Shown here: positions 10,603-19,034 of the stretch, piece after piece
Layout of the letters: every line of letters begins with the position of its first letter
How positions within the stretch are numbered: position 1 is the stretch's first letter
NCBI RefSeq assembly: GCF_900112685.1
Contig: NZ_FOMS01000001.1
Location: 248,001-312,000 of the forward strand
Length of the DNA: 64,000 bases
Source of the DNA: Roseivivax sediminis
Lineage (GTDB): Bacteria; Pseudomonadota; Alphaproteobacteria; Rhodobacterales; Rhodobacteraceae
Reading direction: 5' to 3'
Made by a program: the position numbers and the translations under genes
The notes under the pieces: model-generated
What the model was told of the DNA's origin: nothing
The model's input: only the letters and a program-made list of their open reading frames with translations
Databases searched by the model: none

Positions 10603-11684
10603 GCCCCTTCCTCCCCGATGGCCAGGAGAAGATCGGGCCGGATCACCCCGCCCACCGCCGGAATGCGGGCGCCGCCGCCCAGCCGCGCGGTCAGCGCATC
10701 GTAGCGCCCGCCGGTCGCCACAGGCGGCAGGTCCGCCCGTACCGTAGAGGCGAAGCCGAAGACGAACCCGTCGTAATATTCCATCGAGGTGCGCCCGTAG
10801 GCGGCTTCGAAGCCCAGCGCATCGACGTCCACGCCGCGCGCGGCCAGGGCGTCGCAGCGCCGCGCGAGCCGCTCCACCGCCGGGCCGATCGACGGCAGGT
10901 CGATGGCCAGATCGCGCAGCCGCTCCAGCGCGAAGGGGCAGGTCTCCGACACCTTCAGCAGCGCGTCGAGATGCGCCACCTCCTCGGCCGAGATTGGCGG
11001 CTCGGCGGCATCCTCGTGCAGCGCGACGATGCGCTCCCGGATCTCGTCCTCGCCGCGCAGCCCGATCAGCGGCGCCGCCCCCGCCAGCGGATCGGCCGAG
11101 GCCAGCAGCGCCGTGCGCGTCGGCGGCACCGGCGTTCGGCCCGCGAAGCGCTCGATCAGCGCCCGGAACCGGCGCGGCCGCCAGAGATGACGCAGCAGCG
11201 CCGCGCGTCGCCGCTCCGACGTGCGCAGCCCGGTCACGGCGGCGGTCAGCACGCCGATATCGCCGGTCGCCGCGCGCACCGGGTAATCCTTCAGAAGATC
11301 GGCAAAAAGCGCGAAGACCTCTGCGTCCGCCGCCTCCGGATCGGCCCGGTCGAAGACCTCGTAGCCGGCCTGGATATATTCCGAGGCACGCTCGGGATGC
11401 TCTTCCTGCCGGCGGAACACCTCTCCGGTGTAGCAATAGCGCGCCGGCTCCGCGCCGCCCCGCATGTGCCGCTCCACCACCGGGACGGTGAAGTCGGGAC
11501 GCAGCATCAGCTCGCCGCGCGCCGGGTCCTGGGTGACGTAGGCGCGCGCGCGGATCTCCTCGCCGTAAAGGTCGAGCAACGTCTCGGCGGGTTGCAGGAT
11601 GGCGCAATCGACGGGCATCGCGCCCGCCGCCTCGTACCGCGCGCAGAGCGCCGCGGCGAGGTCGCGCGCCGGGCCATGGGTCAT
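10599..11684 (-). CDS. hisZ: ATP phosphoribosyltransferase regulatory subunit HisZ
   Basis: 361 residues. A class II aaRS-like paralogue of HisS that has no charging activity and forms the hetero-octamer with short HisG. Motif-like segments are [36 protein letters not shown], and [15 protein letters not shown] (about residues 320-335). It overlaps hisS by 4 bases at its start and hisG by 4 bases at its end (both ATGA), so the three genes form one transcript with coupled translation. The start at 11684 fits both the overlap and the homologue-like N-terminus ([22 protein letters not shown]). Confidence 0.94.
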   Translation of the reverse strand: MTHGPARDLAAALCARYEAAGAMPVDCAILQPAETLLDLYGEEIRARAYVTQDPARGELMLRPDFTVPVVERHMRGGAEPARYCYTGEVFRRQEEHPERASEYIQAGYEVFDRADPEAADAEVFALFADLLKDYPVRAATGDIGVLTAAVTGLRTSERRRAALLRHLWRPRRFRALIERFAGRTPVPPTRTALLASADPLAGAAPLIGLRGEDEIRERIVALHEDAAEPPISAEEVAHLDALLKVSETCPFALERLRDLAIDLPSIGPAVERLARRCDALAARGVDVDALGFEAAYGRTSMEYYDGFVFGFASTVRADLPPVATGGRYDALTARLGGGARIPAVGGVIRPDLLLAIGEEGA

Positions 11685-13168
11685 TTGCGCACTCCGGCCA
11701 GGATCTCCTGCACCCGCGCGACAAGCTCGCCGCGCGGCGCCTCGAACTGGCTGGGCCGTTCCTTCCATTCCTCGAGCGTCGCGTTCTCGGCGATCTCGGC
11801 CCCGAGGATCAGGTCCTTGATCTGCACCACGCCGCGCTCGAACTCCTCGGACCCGGCGATCACGGCGGCCGGCGATCCGCGTCGGTCGGCATATTTGAGC
11901 TGGTTGCCGAAGTTCTTGGGATTGCCGAGATAGACCTCCGCCCGGATGCCGGCCTGCCGCAGCTCCGCCACCATCTTCTGGTACTCGGCCATCTTCGCGC
12001 GGTCCATCACCGTCACCACGACCGGCCCTTCGGCCTGCCCGCCGACGCGCCCGGTCGCGCGCAGCGCCGCAAGCAGCCGGTCGACCCCGATCGACACGCC
12101 CGTCGCCGGCACCGCCTGCCCGGTGAAGCGCTTGACGAGATCGTCGTAGCGCCCGCCCCCGGCGACCGATCCGAACTGCCGCGGCCGCCCCTTCTCATCG
12201 GTGATCTCGAAGGTCAGCTCGGCCTCGAACACCGGGCCGGTGTAATAGCCGAGGCCGCGGACCACGGAGGGGTCGATGACGATACGGTCCGGGCCGTAGC
12301 CCTGGGCCGCGAGGAGATCCGCGATCTCGCCCAGCTCGTCCACGCCCTCCGCGCCCATGGCAGAGCTGCCGACCGCCGCACGGAGGTTCGCGAGCGTCGC
12401 CGCGCTGTCGTCGCCTTTCGATGTCAGGAACGCCACCACCGGTTCGGCCTGATCCGACGCCAGCCCCACCCCGTCGATATAGGCCCCCGACGCATCGAGC
12501 CGCCCCTTGCCCAGAAGCTCCCGCACACCCGCCTCGCCGACCTTGTCGAACTTGTCGATGGTGCGCAGGACCGCGTCCTTCTGCGCCTCGTCCTCAAGGC
12601 CCATCGCCTCCAGCACGCCGTTCAGAACCTTCCGGTTGTTCACCCGGATGAGGTAGTCGCCGCGCGGGATCCCGACCTCTTCCAGCACATCGGCGAGCAT
12701 CGCGCAGATCTCCGCGTCGGCGGCCACCGACGGCGCCCCCACCGTATCCGCATCGCATTGATAGAACTGCCGGAACCGCCCCGGCCCCGGCTTCTCGTTG
12801 CGCCACACCGGGCCCATCGCGAAGCGCCGATAGGGCGTCGGAAGCTCGTTGCGGTGCTGCGCGTAGACGCGCGCCAGCGGCGCGGTCAGGTCGTAACGCA
12901 GCGCCAGCCAGTCGCCGCGGCCCTCCTCGTCGGCCTCCTGCCAGGCGAAGACGCCCTCGTTCGGCCGGTCGACATCGGGCAGGAACTTGCCCAGCGCCTC
13001 CACCGTCTCGACGGCGGAGCTTTCCAGCGCCTCGAAACCGTAGCGATGGTAGACCCCGGCGATCGCGTCCAGCATCGCGGCGCGCTCGGTCACCTCGGCG
13101 CCGAAATAGTCGCGGAAGCCCTTCGGCGTCTCCGCCTTGGGCCGGGGCTGTTTCTTGACCTTCGCCAT
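11681..13168 (-). CDS. hisS: Histidine--tRNA ligase HisS
   Basis: 495 residues, class II aminoacyl-tRNA synthetase. Motif 1 region PKGFRDYFG; motif 2 [15 protein letters not shown] and [22 protein letters not shown]; the histidine-specific [11 protein letters not shown]; motif 3 [12 protein letters not shown] near residue 340; then an anticodon-binding domain ([22 protein letters not shown]). It is longer than the ~425-residue gammaproteobacterial enzyme, which is common in alphaproteobacteria. It heads the hisS-hisZ-hisG operon, placing tRNA charging and the first biosynthetic enzyme under one promoter. Confidence 0.96.
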   Translation of the reverse strand: MAKVKKQPRPKAETPKGFRDYFGAEVTERAAMLDAIAGVYHRYGFEALESSAVETVEALGKFLPDVDRPNEGVFAWQEADEEGRGDWLALRYDLTAPLARVYAQHRNELPTPYRRFAMGPVWRNEKPGPGRFRQFYQCDADTVGAPSVAADAEICAMLADVLEEVGIPRGDYLIRVNNRKVLNGVLEAMGLEDEAQKDAVLRTIDKFDKVGEAGVRELLGKGRLDASGAYIDGVGLASDQAEPVVAFLTSKGDDSAATLANLRAAVGSSAMGAEGVDELGEIADLLAAQGYGPDRIVIDPSVVRGLGYYTGPVFEAELTFEITDEKGRPRQFGSVAGGGRYDDLVKRFTGQAVPATGVSIGVDRLLAALRATGRVGGQAEGPVVVTVMDRAKMAEYQKMVAELRQAGIRAEVYLGNPKNFGNQLKYADRRGSPAAVIAGSEEFERGVVQIKDLILGAEIAENATLEEWKERPSQFEAPRGELVARVQEILAGVRK

Positions 13169-13276
13169 GGGGCCGGATCCGTCCTGAGAACTTGCGCCGC
13201 CCCTCTAGCCCCTCCGCCCACGGGGGGCAAGCCGCGCCCATTGCGCCGCGCGCCCGATGCGCCTAAGCGCGAGGAC

Positions 13277-13480
13277 ATGACCGACACCGAACGCCTCGAA
13301 TCCTACCTCGCCGACCTCGCCCGCCAGGTGGAGGACCTCTCCGACACCGTCGCGCGCCAGGACGCCGAGATCGCGCGCCTCACCGCCCGCGTGCAGATGC
13401 TGCTCACCCGCGAGGCCGAGCGCGAGGCCACCGGCACCGGCGCCCATCTCTACGGAAACGAGACCCCGCCGCACTACTAG
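13277..13480 (+). CDS. slyX: SlyX-family small coiled-coil protein
   Basis: 67 residues. A heptad-rich helix (LESYLADLARQVEDLSDTVARQ, then DAEIARLTARVQML in residues 6-45) is followed by the end GNETPPHY, typical of SlyX, which usually ends in PPHY. The function of SlyX is not known. The ATG at 13277 has GAGGA immediately ahead, with unusually short spacing. It diverges from hisS and converges on dnaE. Confidence 0.88.
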   Translation: MTDTERLESYLADLARQVEDLSDTVARQDAEIARLTARVQMLLTREAEREATGTGAHLYGNETPPHY

Positions 13481-13512
13481 GCCCCAAACCGGCCCCCGAA
13501 GCGCCCGACCCC

Positions 13513-13568
13513 TGGTTTCATCTGTCCATAAATATCCCGGGGGTGTGGGGGCAGCGCCCCCACGCAGC
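13513..13568. repeat. Intergenic repeat, copy between slyX and dnaE
   Basis: TGGTTTCATCTGTCC, then AAATATCCCGGGGG and a GGGGGC/GCCCCC hairpin. It closely matches the copy at 46993-47040 and is related to the GAGTATTT/AAATACTC copies elsewhere. It fills the gap between two convergent genes and may act as a bidirectional transcription barrier. Confidence 0.75.
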
Positions 13569-13587
13569 TCCCCGCCGACGCTGCCGC

Positions 13588-16500
13588 TCAGAATTCCTCG
13601 ACCGCCAGCACCCCGCCGAGCGACTTCACCGCGCCCTTGATCTCCGGCGTGACCGGGAACTCCTCCTCGAGGTCCATCTCCACCTCGCCCGGAAGCCCCG
13701 CGTCGTTGAGACACAGCTTCACCGGCCCGCGCCCGGCCTTCGGAAGCTGGTCGGACGCCCGCGACAGGACCGACGCGATATGCGGGATCGCGCCGGTATC
13801 CTCCACGAAGATCCGCAGGCCCGCCGTTCCGGCATCTGCCACGACAGTGTCCACCGGCGCCACCGACCGGCCGAGAAGCTTCAACTGGTCGGCCTCCATC
13901 GTCGCCTCAACCGTCACCATCACCTTGGAGCCGGTATCGAGGAACTCGCGGCTCTTCTCCAGCGTCTCGGAAAACAGCGTCACCTCGAAGGCGCCCGTCG
14001 GGTCCGACAGCTGCGCAAAGGCAAAGCGGTTGCCGCGCGCCGACTTGCGTTCCTGCCGGCCGGCGACGACGCCGGCCATCTTGGCGACCAGCGGCGCGCC
14101 CTCGGCCTTGCGCGTGACCTCGTCGAGCGTCAGCACCTGCTTGCGCTTCAGTGCCCCCATGTAATCGTCGAGAGGGTGACCCGAGAGGTAGAAGCCGACC
14201 GCCTTGAACTCCTCCGACAGCCGCTCGGCCGGCAGCCAGTCGTTCACCGGCGCCAGCCGCGGCTCCGGCAGGTCGTCGCCGGCCTCGCCGAACAGCGACA
14301 CCTGGCTGGAATTCTTCTGCTCGTGAATCGCGGCGGAATACTGCACCAGCGCATCGAGGCTCTCGAACACCCGCCGGCGGTTGCGGTCGAGCACGTCGAA
14401 GGCGCCGGCGCGCGCCATCATCTCCAGCGGCCGCTTGCCGACGCGCTTGAGATCGACGCGACGGGCGAAATCGAAGAGCGTGGTGAAGGGCTGCTCCTCC
14501 GCCGTCGCCGGCGTCCTCGCGCCGCCCTGCGAAGACGCCCGCGAGGGCGGATGAGCGCCCCGCCCTTCCACCACCAGCCGCATCGCGTCGAGCCCGACAT
14601 TCTTCAGCGCGCCCAGCGCGTAGACGAGCTTGCCGTCCACCACGTCGAAGGTCTCGCGCGAGCGGTTCACGCACGGCGCCACCCACGGCAGCTCCAGCCC
14701 CTTCTTCACCTCCTCGAAATAGACGCCCAGCTTGTCGGTGAGATGGATATCGCAGTTCATCACCCCGGCCATGAACTCCACCGGGTGGTTCGCCTTGAGC
14801 CACGCGGTCTGGTAGCTGACCACCGCGTAGGCCGCTGCGTGCGACTTGTTGAAGCCGTAATTGGCGAACTTGTCGAGAAGGTTCCAGACCTCCAGCGCCT
14901 TGTCGTCGTCCACGCCGTTCTTCTTGGCGCCCTCGATGAATTTCGGCCGCTCGGCGTCCATCGCCTCCTGGATCTTCTTGCCCATCGCGCGGCGCAGAAG
15001 GTCCGCGCCGCCGAGGCTGTATCCGGCCATCTCCTGCGCGATCTGCATCACCTGTTCCTGGTAGACGATGATGCCCTGCGTCTCGTCGAGGATGTGATCG
15101 ATCGACGGATGGATGCCCGCCCGCTCGCGCAGCCCGTTCTTGACCTCGCAATAGACCGGGATGTTCTCCATCGGCCCCGGCCGGTAGAGCGCCACCAGCG
15201 CGACGATGTCCTCGATGCAGGTCGGCTTCATGCGCTTGAGCGCATCCATCATGCCGCTGGATTCAACCTGGAACACCGCGACCGTCTTGGCGCGTGTGTA
15301 GAGCGAATAGGTCACCGCGTCGTCGAGCGGGATCTGCCCGATATCGTTCTCCGCCCCCGCGAAGGGTTCGTAGATCGTCGTGCCGTCGGCGGCGACGTGC
15401 AGATCGCGCCCCGACTTGTGGATGAGGTCCACCGCGTTCTGGATCACCGTCAGCGTCTTCAGGCCGAGAAAGTCGAACTTCACCAGGCCCGCCTGCTCCA
15501 CCCATTTCATGTTGAACTGGGTCGCCGGCATGTCCGACCGCGGATCCTGGTAGAGCGGCACCAGCGCATCCAGCGGCCGGTCGCCGATCACCACCCCCGC
15601 CGCGTGGGTGGAGGCGTTCCGCAAGAGCCCCTCGACCTGCTGGCCGTAGGTCAGAAGCCTGTCGACGACCTCCTCGCTGCGGGCTTCCTCGCGCAGGCGC
15701 GGCTCGTCCTTCAGCGCCTTCTCGATCGATACCGGCTTCACGCCCTCGACCGGGATCATCTTCGACAGCCGGTCGACCTGCCCGTAGGGCATCTGCAGCA
15801 CGCGTCCCACATCGCGCACCGCCGCCTTGGACAGAAGCGCGCCGAAGGTGATGATCTGGCCCACCTTGTCGCGGCCGTACTTGTCCTGGACGTAGCGGAT
15901 CACCTCTTCGCGGCGGTCCATGCAGAAGTCGATGTCGAAGTCGGGCATCGACACCCGCTCGGGGTTGAGGAACCGTTCGAACAGCAGCGAATAGCGCAGC
16001 GGATCGAGGTCGGTGATGGTCAGCGCGTAAGCCACGAGGGAGCCCGCGCCCGACCCCCTTCCCGGCCCGACCGGGATGTCGTGTTCCTTGCCCCACTTGA
16101 TGAAGTCGGCGACGATCAGGAAGTAGCCGGGAAAGCCCATCCCCTCGATGATGCCGAGCTCGAAATCGAGCCGCGCCTGGTACTCCTCCACGCTCACCGC
16201 ATGCGGGATCACCGCCAGGCGCTTCTGCAGGCCCTCGTTGGCCTGTCGGCGCAGCTCGTCGACCTCGTCGTCGGCGAAACGCGGCAGGATCGGCGCGCGC
16301 TTTTCGGCCATGAAGGCGCAGCGCCGGGCGATTTCCACGGTGTTCTCGATCGCCTCGGGCAGGTCGGCAAACAGCGTCGCCATCTCCTGCGGTGTCTTGA
16401 AGTAGTGCTGCGGCGTCAGGCGGCGGCGCGGCTCCTGCTGGTCGACATAGGCGCCGTCGGCGATGCAGATCAGCGCGTCGTGCGCCTCGTACATCTCCGA

Positions 16501-17148
16501 TTTCGGGAAGTAGACGTCGTTCGTGGCGACAAGCGGGATGTCCATGTCATAGGCCATCTCCACGAAGCCGCGCTCGGTCAGCCGCTCGGCCTCGGGCGCG
16601 CCGCCGTCGCCGGGATGGCGCTGCAGCTCGACATAGAGCCGGTCTCCGAACGCCGCGTGCAGCCGCCGCATCAGCGCCTCGGCCGGGCCGCGCCCACCTT
16701 GGCGCAGCAGCCGGCCCACGGGGCCGTCCGGGCCGCCGCTCAGGCAGATCAGGCCCTCGGCATGGCTCTCCAGCTCTTCGGGTGTGACATGCGCAAGCTC
16801 GCCGTCCCCGCGCAGGTAGAGGCAGGTGTTGAGCTTCATCAGGTTCTCGTAGCCCCGCTCGCTCTGCGCCAGCAGGACGACTGGCGCCGGGCGGCGCGGC
16901 CGCTCTCCGGGCTGGGGCTGAACGAAGCGCAGGTCGACCTGGCAGCCGACGATGGGCTGGATGCCCGCGCCCGACGCCGTGACGGAGAATTCCAGCGCGG
17001 CGAAGAGGTTGTTGGTGTCGGTCACGGCGACCGCGGGCATGTCCATCGCCTCGCACAGGCCCGGCAGCTTCTTCAGCCGCACGGCCCCTTCGAGGAGCGA
17101 GTACTCGGTATGGACGCGAAGATGGATGAATCGGGGGGATGCGCTCAT
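13588..17148 (-). CDS. dnaE: DNA polymerase III alpha subunit DnaE
   Basis: 1186 residues, the replicative polymerase (C family). The PHP domain begins HLRVHTEYSLLEGAV; the palm has the catalytic PDFDIDFCMDRR and the earlier GPGRGSGAGSLVAYAL; helix-hairpin-helix and OB domains follow (VGVVAGRQERK-like stretch AGVVAGRQERKSARGNRFAF). The ATG at 17148 is chosen because MSASPRFIHLRVH is the usual N-terminus. Oddity: an in-frame, low-complexity insertion at about residues 857-882 (GRGAHPPSRASSQGGARTP) between KNVGLDAMRLVVE and FTTLFDFARRVDLKRVGKRP, where homologues have only a short linker. Confidence 0.96.
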   Translation of the reverse strand: MSASPRFIHLRVHTEYSLLEGAVRLKKLPGLCEAMDMPAVAVTDTNNLFAALEFSVTASGAGIQPIVGCQVDLRFVQPQPGERPRRPAPVVLLAQSERGYENLMKLNTCLYLRGDGELAHVTPEELESHAEGLICLSGGPDGPVGRLLRQGGRGPAEALMRRLHAAFGDRLYVELQRHPGDGGAPEAERLTERGFVEMAYDMDIPLVATNDVYFPKSEMYEAHDALICIADGAYVDQQEPRRRLTPQHYFKTPQEMATLFADLPEAIENTVEIARRCAFMAEKRAPILPRFADDEVDELRRQANEGLQKRLAVIPHAVSVEEYQARLDFELGIIEGMGFPGYFLIVADFIKWGKEHDIPVGPGRGSGAGSLVAYALTITDLDPLRYSLLFERFLNPERVSMPDFDIDFCMDRREEVIRYVQDKYGRDKVGQIITFGALLSKAAVRDVGRVLQMPYGQVDRLSKMIPVEGVKPVSIEKALKDEPRLREEARSEEVVDRLLTYGQQVEGLLRNASTHAAGVVIGDRPLDALVPLYQDPRSDMPATQFNMKWVEQAGLVKFDFLGLKTLTVIQNAVDLIHKSGRDLHVAADGTTIYEPFAGAENDIGQIPLDDAVTYSLYTRAKTVAVFQVESSGMMDALKRMKPTCIEDIVALVALYRPGPMENIPVYCEVKNGLRERAGIHPSIDHILDETQGIIVYQEQVMQIAQEMAGYSLGGADLLRRAMGKKIQEAMDAERPKFIEGAKKNGVDDDKALEVWNLLDKFANYGFNKSHAAAYAVVSYQTAWLKANHPVEFMAGVMNCDIHLTDKLGVYFEEVKKGLELPWVAPCVNRSRETFDVVDGKLVYALGALKNVGLDAMRLVVEGRGAHPPSRASSQGGARTPATAEEQPFTTLFDFARRVDLKRVGKRPLEMMARAGAFDVLDRNRRRVFESLDALVQYSAAIHEQKNSSQVSLFGEAGDDLPEPRLAPVNDWLPAERLSEEFKAVGFYLSGHPLDDYMGALKRKQVLTLDEVTRKAEGAPLVAKMAGVVAGRQERKSARGNRFAFAQLSDPTGAFEVTLFSETLEKSREFLDTGSKVMVTVEATMEADQLKLLGRSVAPVDTVVADAGTAGLRIFVEDTGAIPHIASVLSRASDQLPKAGRGPVKLCLNDAGLPGEVEMDLEEEFPVTPEIKGAVKSLGGVLAVEEF
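14499..14580. repeat. GC-rich hairpin insertion inside dnaE
   Basis: Within dnaE, CCGCCCT and AGGGCGG (about 14521-14551) can pair across a short loop rich in GC. It encodes the extra Gly/Ala/Ser/Pro-rich segment of DnaE. It may be a palindromic repeat that entered the gene in frame; no second copy was found in this window. Confidence 0.45.
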
Positions 17149-17261
17149 GATGCCACGATATGTGGTATGCGCGCGCCGCGAAAGAGCCTGCTCGGGAGGC
17201 GGAACGCGATGCCGCAGAGATGCGTTTGTGTAGTGCACACCACCGGCGGGGATATATTGTC

Positions 17262-17444
17262 ATGGGACGTATCATTGGAATCGTGATCGCAGTCGCGATC
17301 GTCGTCGCGCTGCTGATCTATTTCGGCTTCATCCAGATCAGCCCCGAGGGCGAAGCCGCGCTTGAGGACGCACAAGACAATGTCGGCGAGGCGGTCGAGA
17401 ACACCGGCGAAGCCATCCAGGATGAGAACACGGACGGAAACTGA
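17262..17444 (+). CDS. Small single-pass membrane protein of unknown function
   Basis: 60 residues. A hydrophobic segment (IIGIVIAVAIVVALLIYFGFI, about residues 4-24) is followed by an acidic amphipathic helix (EGEAALEDAQDNVGEAVENTGEAIQ). The repeated pattern NVGEAVENTGEAI resembles the helical repeats of small stress-type peptides, but no family is recognised with confidence. The ATG at 17262 has GGCGGGGA about 10 bases ahead. It diverges from dnaE and lies 171 bases before xdhA. Confidence 0.65.
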   Translation: MGRIIGIVIAVAIVVALLIYFGFIQISPEGEAALEDAQDNVGEAVENTGEAIQDENTDGN

Positions 17445-17615
17445 TCCACCGATCGGCCGACGGGGTGAAGGCGCGCCGGGACGGCACTTTTTCCTTGCCA
17501 ACCCGGCGAACACGCTTCTAGCCTTCGCATCTGAGCTTCACCGGCCCGCGCCTTCTACGCCGCATCGAGGGCGCGCGGGACCACGGTCGATCTGTAACGC
17601 GGCGGGTCATCTTGC

Positions 17616-19034
17616 ATGGATATCGACTTTCTTCTGAACGGAGAGAGGGTCGAGCTGCGGGGCGTGGGCGCCACGACCACGCTGCTGGACTGGCTGCGCG
17701 AGGCGCGCGGCCTCACCGGCACGAAGGAAGGCTGCAACGAAGGCGATTGCGGCGCCTGTTCGGTCATGGTCACCGATGCGGACGGGGCACGGGCGCTCAA
17801 CGCCTGCATCCTGTTCCTGCCGCAGCTTCACGGCAAGGCGGTGCGCACCGTGGAGGGGATCGCCGGACCGGACGGCGCGCTGCACCCGGTGCAGGACGCG
17901 ATGATCGCCCGCCACGGCAGCCAGTGCGGCTTCTGCACGCCGGGCTTCATCGTGACGATGGCGGTCGCGCATCTCAACGACGACCGGCGGCACGACGACG
18001 CGCTGGCCGGGAACCTCTGCCGCTGCACCGGCTACGCGCCGATCGTTCGCGCCGCGGAGGACGCCGCAGCGGCTCGGGTGCCGGCCTGGATGCACGACGA
18101 TGCGGTGTCCGCCGCGGCGATTGACGACACCGCGGCCGGTCTGCGGGATCGCCCACCCTACCTGTTGACGCCCGGCCCCGGCTGGGAGGCCCCCGAAACG
18201 CTGGACTCGCTTCTGGAGAGCACGGCCGCGCGCCCCGAGGCGACGTTGATCGCCGGCGCCACCGATGTGGGGCTCTGGGTCACGAAGGGGCTTCAGGACC
18301 TCGGCGAGGCAATCTTCCTCGGCCGCTGCCGCGAGTTGCAGGAGATCACCGTTGAGGACGACACGATCCGCATCGGCGCGGGCGTGACCATGGACCGGGT
18401 GCACCGGCTGATGGCCGGCCACCACCCGTCCTACGCGGAGATGATCCGCCGCTACGGCGGCGGTCAGGTGCGCGCGGCTGCGACGATCGGCGGCAACATC
18501 GCCAACGGCTCGCCCATCGGGGACAACCCGCCGCCGCTGATCGCGCTCGGCGCGACGCTGCATCTGGCCCATGCGGCGGGGCGGCGCGAGATGCCGCTGG
18601 AGGACTTCTTCCTCGAATACGGCCGGCAGGACCTGCGCCCCGGCGAGATCGTGGAGGCGGTGTCGCTACCCGCCCAGGCGCCGCGCATGAAGGTCTGGAA
18701 GATCTCCAAGCGCTTCGACCAGGACATCTCGGCCATCTGCGGCGCCTTCGACATCTCGGTCGCGGACGGGCGCGTCACGGCCACGCGCATCGCCTTCGGC
18801 GGCATGGCCGGCGTGCCGAAGCGCGCCGAAGCGGTGGAGCGCGCGCTGATCGGGCAGCGCTGGTCCGGGGACGCGATCGCGGCGGCCTGGGACGCCTTCG
18901 CCGCGGATTTCCAGCCGCTGAGCGACATGCGCGCCTCGTCCGACTACCGCTTGATGATCGCGCGCAACCTCCTGGCCCGGTACCTCTTGGAGGACCTCGG
19001 CGCAGAAACCGACGTTCTGAAGGTGGCGCCATGA
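17616..19034 (+). CDS. xdhA: Xanthine dehydrogenase small subunit (2Fe-2S/FAD) XdhA
   Basis: 472 residues. It carries electrons from the Mo subunit through two 2Fe-2S clusters to FAD during oxidation of hypoxanthine and xanthine to urate. Cluster ligands: C40, C45, C48 in EGCNEGDCGACS, C64, then C104/C107 in QCGFCTPGF and C135/C137 in NLCRCTGYAP. From about residue 165 a FAD-binding domain follows (LIAGATDVGLWVTKGLQ, AATIGGNIANGSPIGDNPP). It overlaps xdhB by 4 bases (ATGA), so the two subunits are translationally coupled. Confidence 0.96.
   Translation: MDIDFLLNGERVELRGVGATTTLLDWLREARGLTGTKEGCNEGDCGACSVMVTDADGARALNACILFLPQLHGKAVRTVEGIAGPDGALHPVQDAMIARHGSQCGFCTPGFIVTMAVAHLNDDRRHDDALAGNLCRCTGYAPIVRAAEDAAAARVPAWMHDDAVSAAAIDDTAAGLRDRPPYLLTPGPGWEAPETLDSLLESTAARPEATLIAGATDVGLWVTKGLQDLGEAIFLGRCRELQEITVEDDTIRIGAGVTMDRVHRLMAGHHPSYAEMIRRYGGGQVRAAATIGGNIANGSPIGDNPPPLIALGATLHLAHAAGRREMPLEDFFLEYGRQDLRPGEIVEAVSLPAQAPRMKVWKISKRFDQDISAICGAFDISVADGRVTATRIAFGGMAGVPKRAEAVERALIGQRWSGDAIAAAWDAFAADFQPLSDMRASSDYRLMIARNLLARYLLEDLGAETDVLKVAP

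Noticed and set aside
13543-17286. A 1247-codon open frame on the strand opposite dnaE
   Set aside because: It runs antisense to a clear dnaE gene and shows the His/Arg/Leu-rich make-up of a GC-rich shadow frame.
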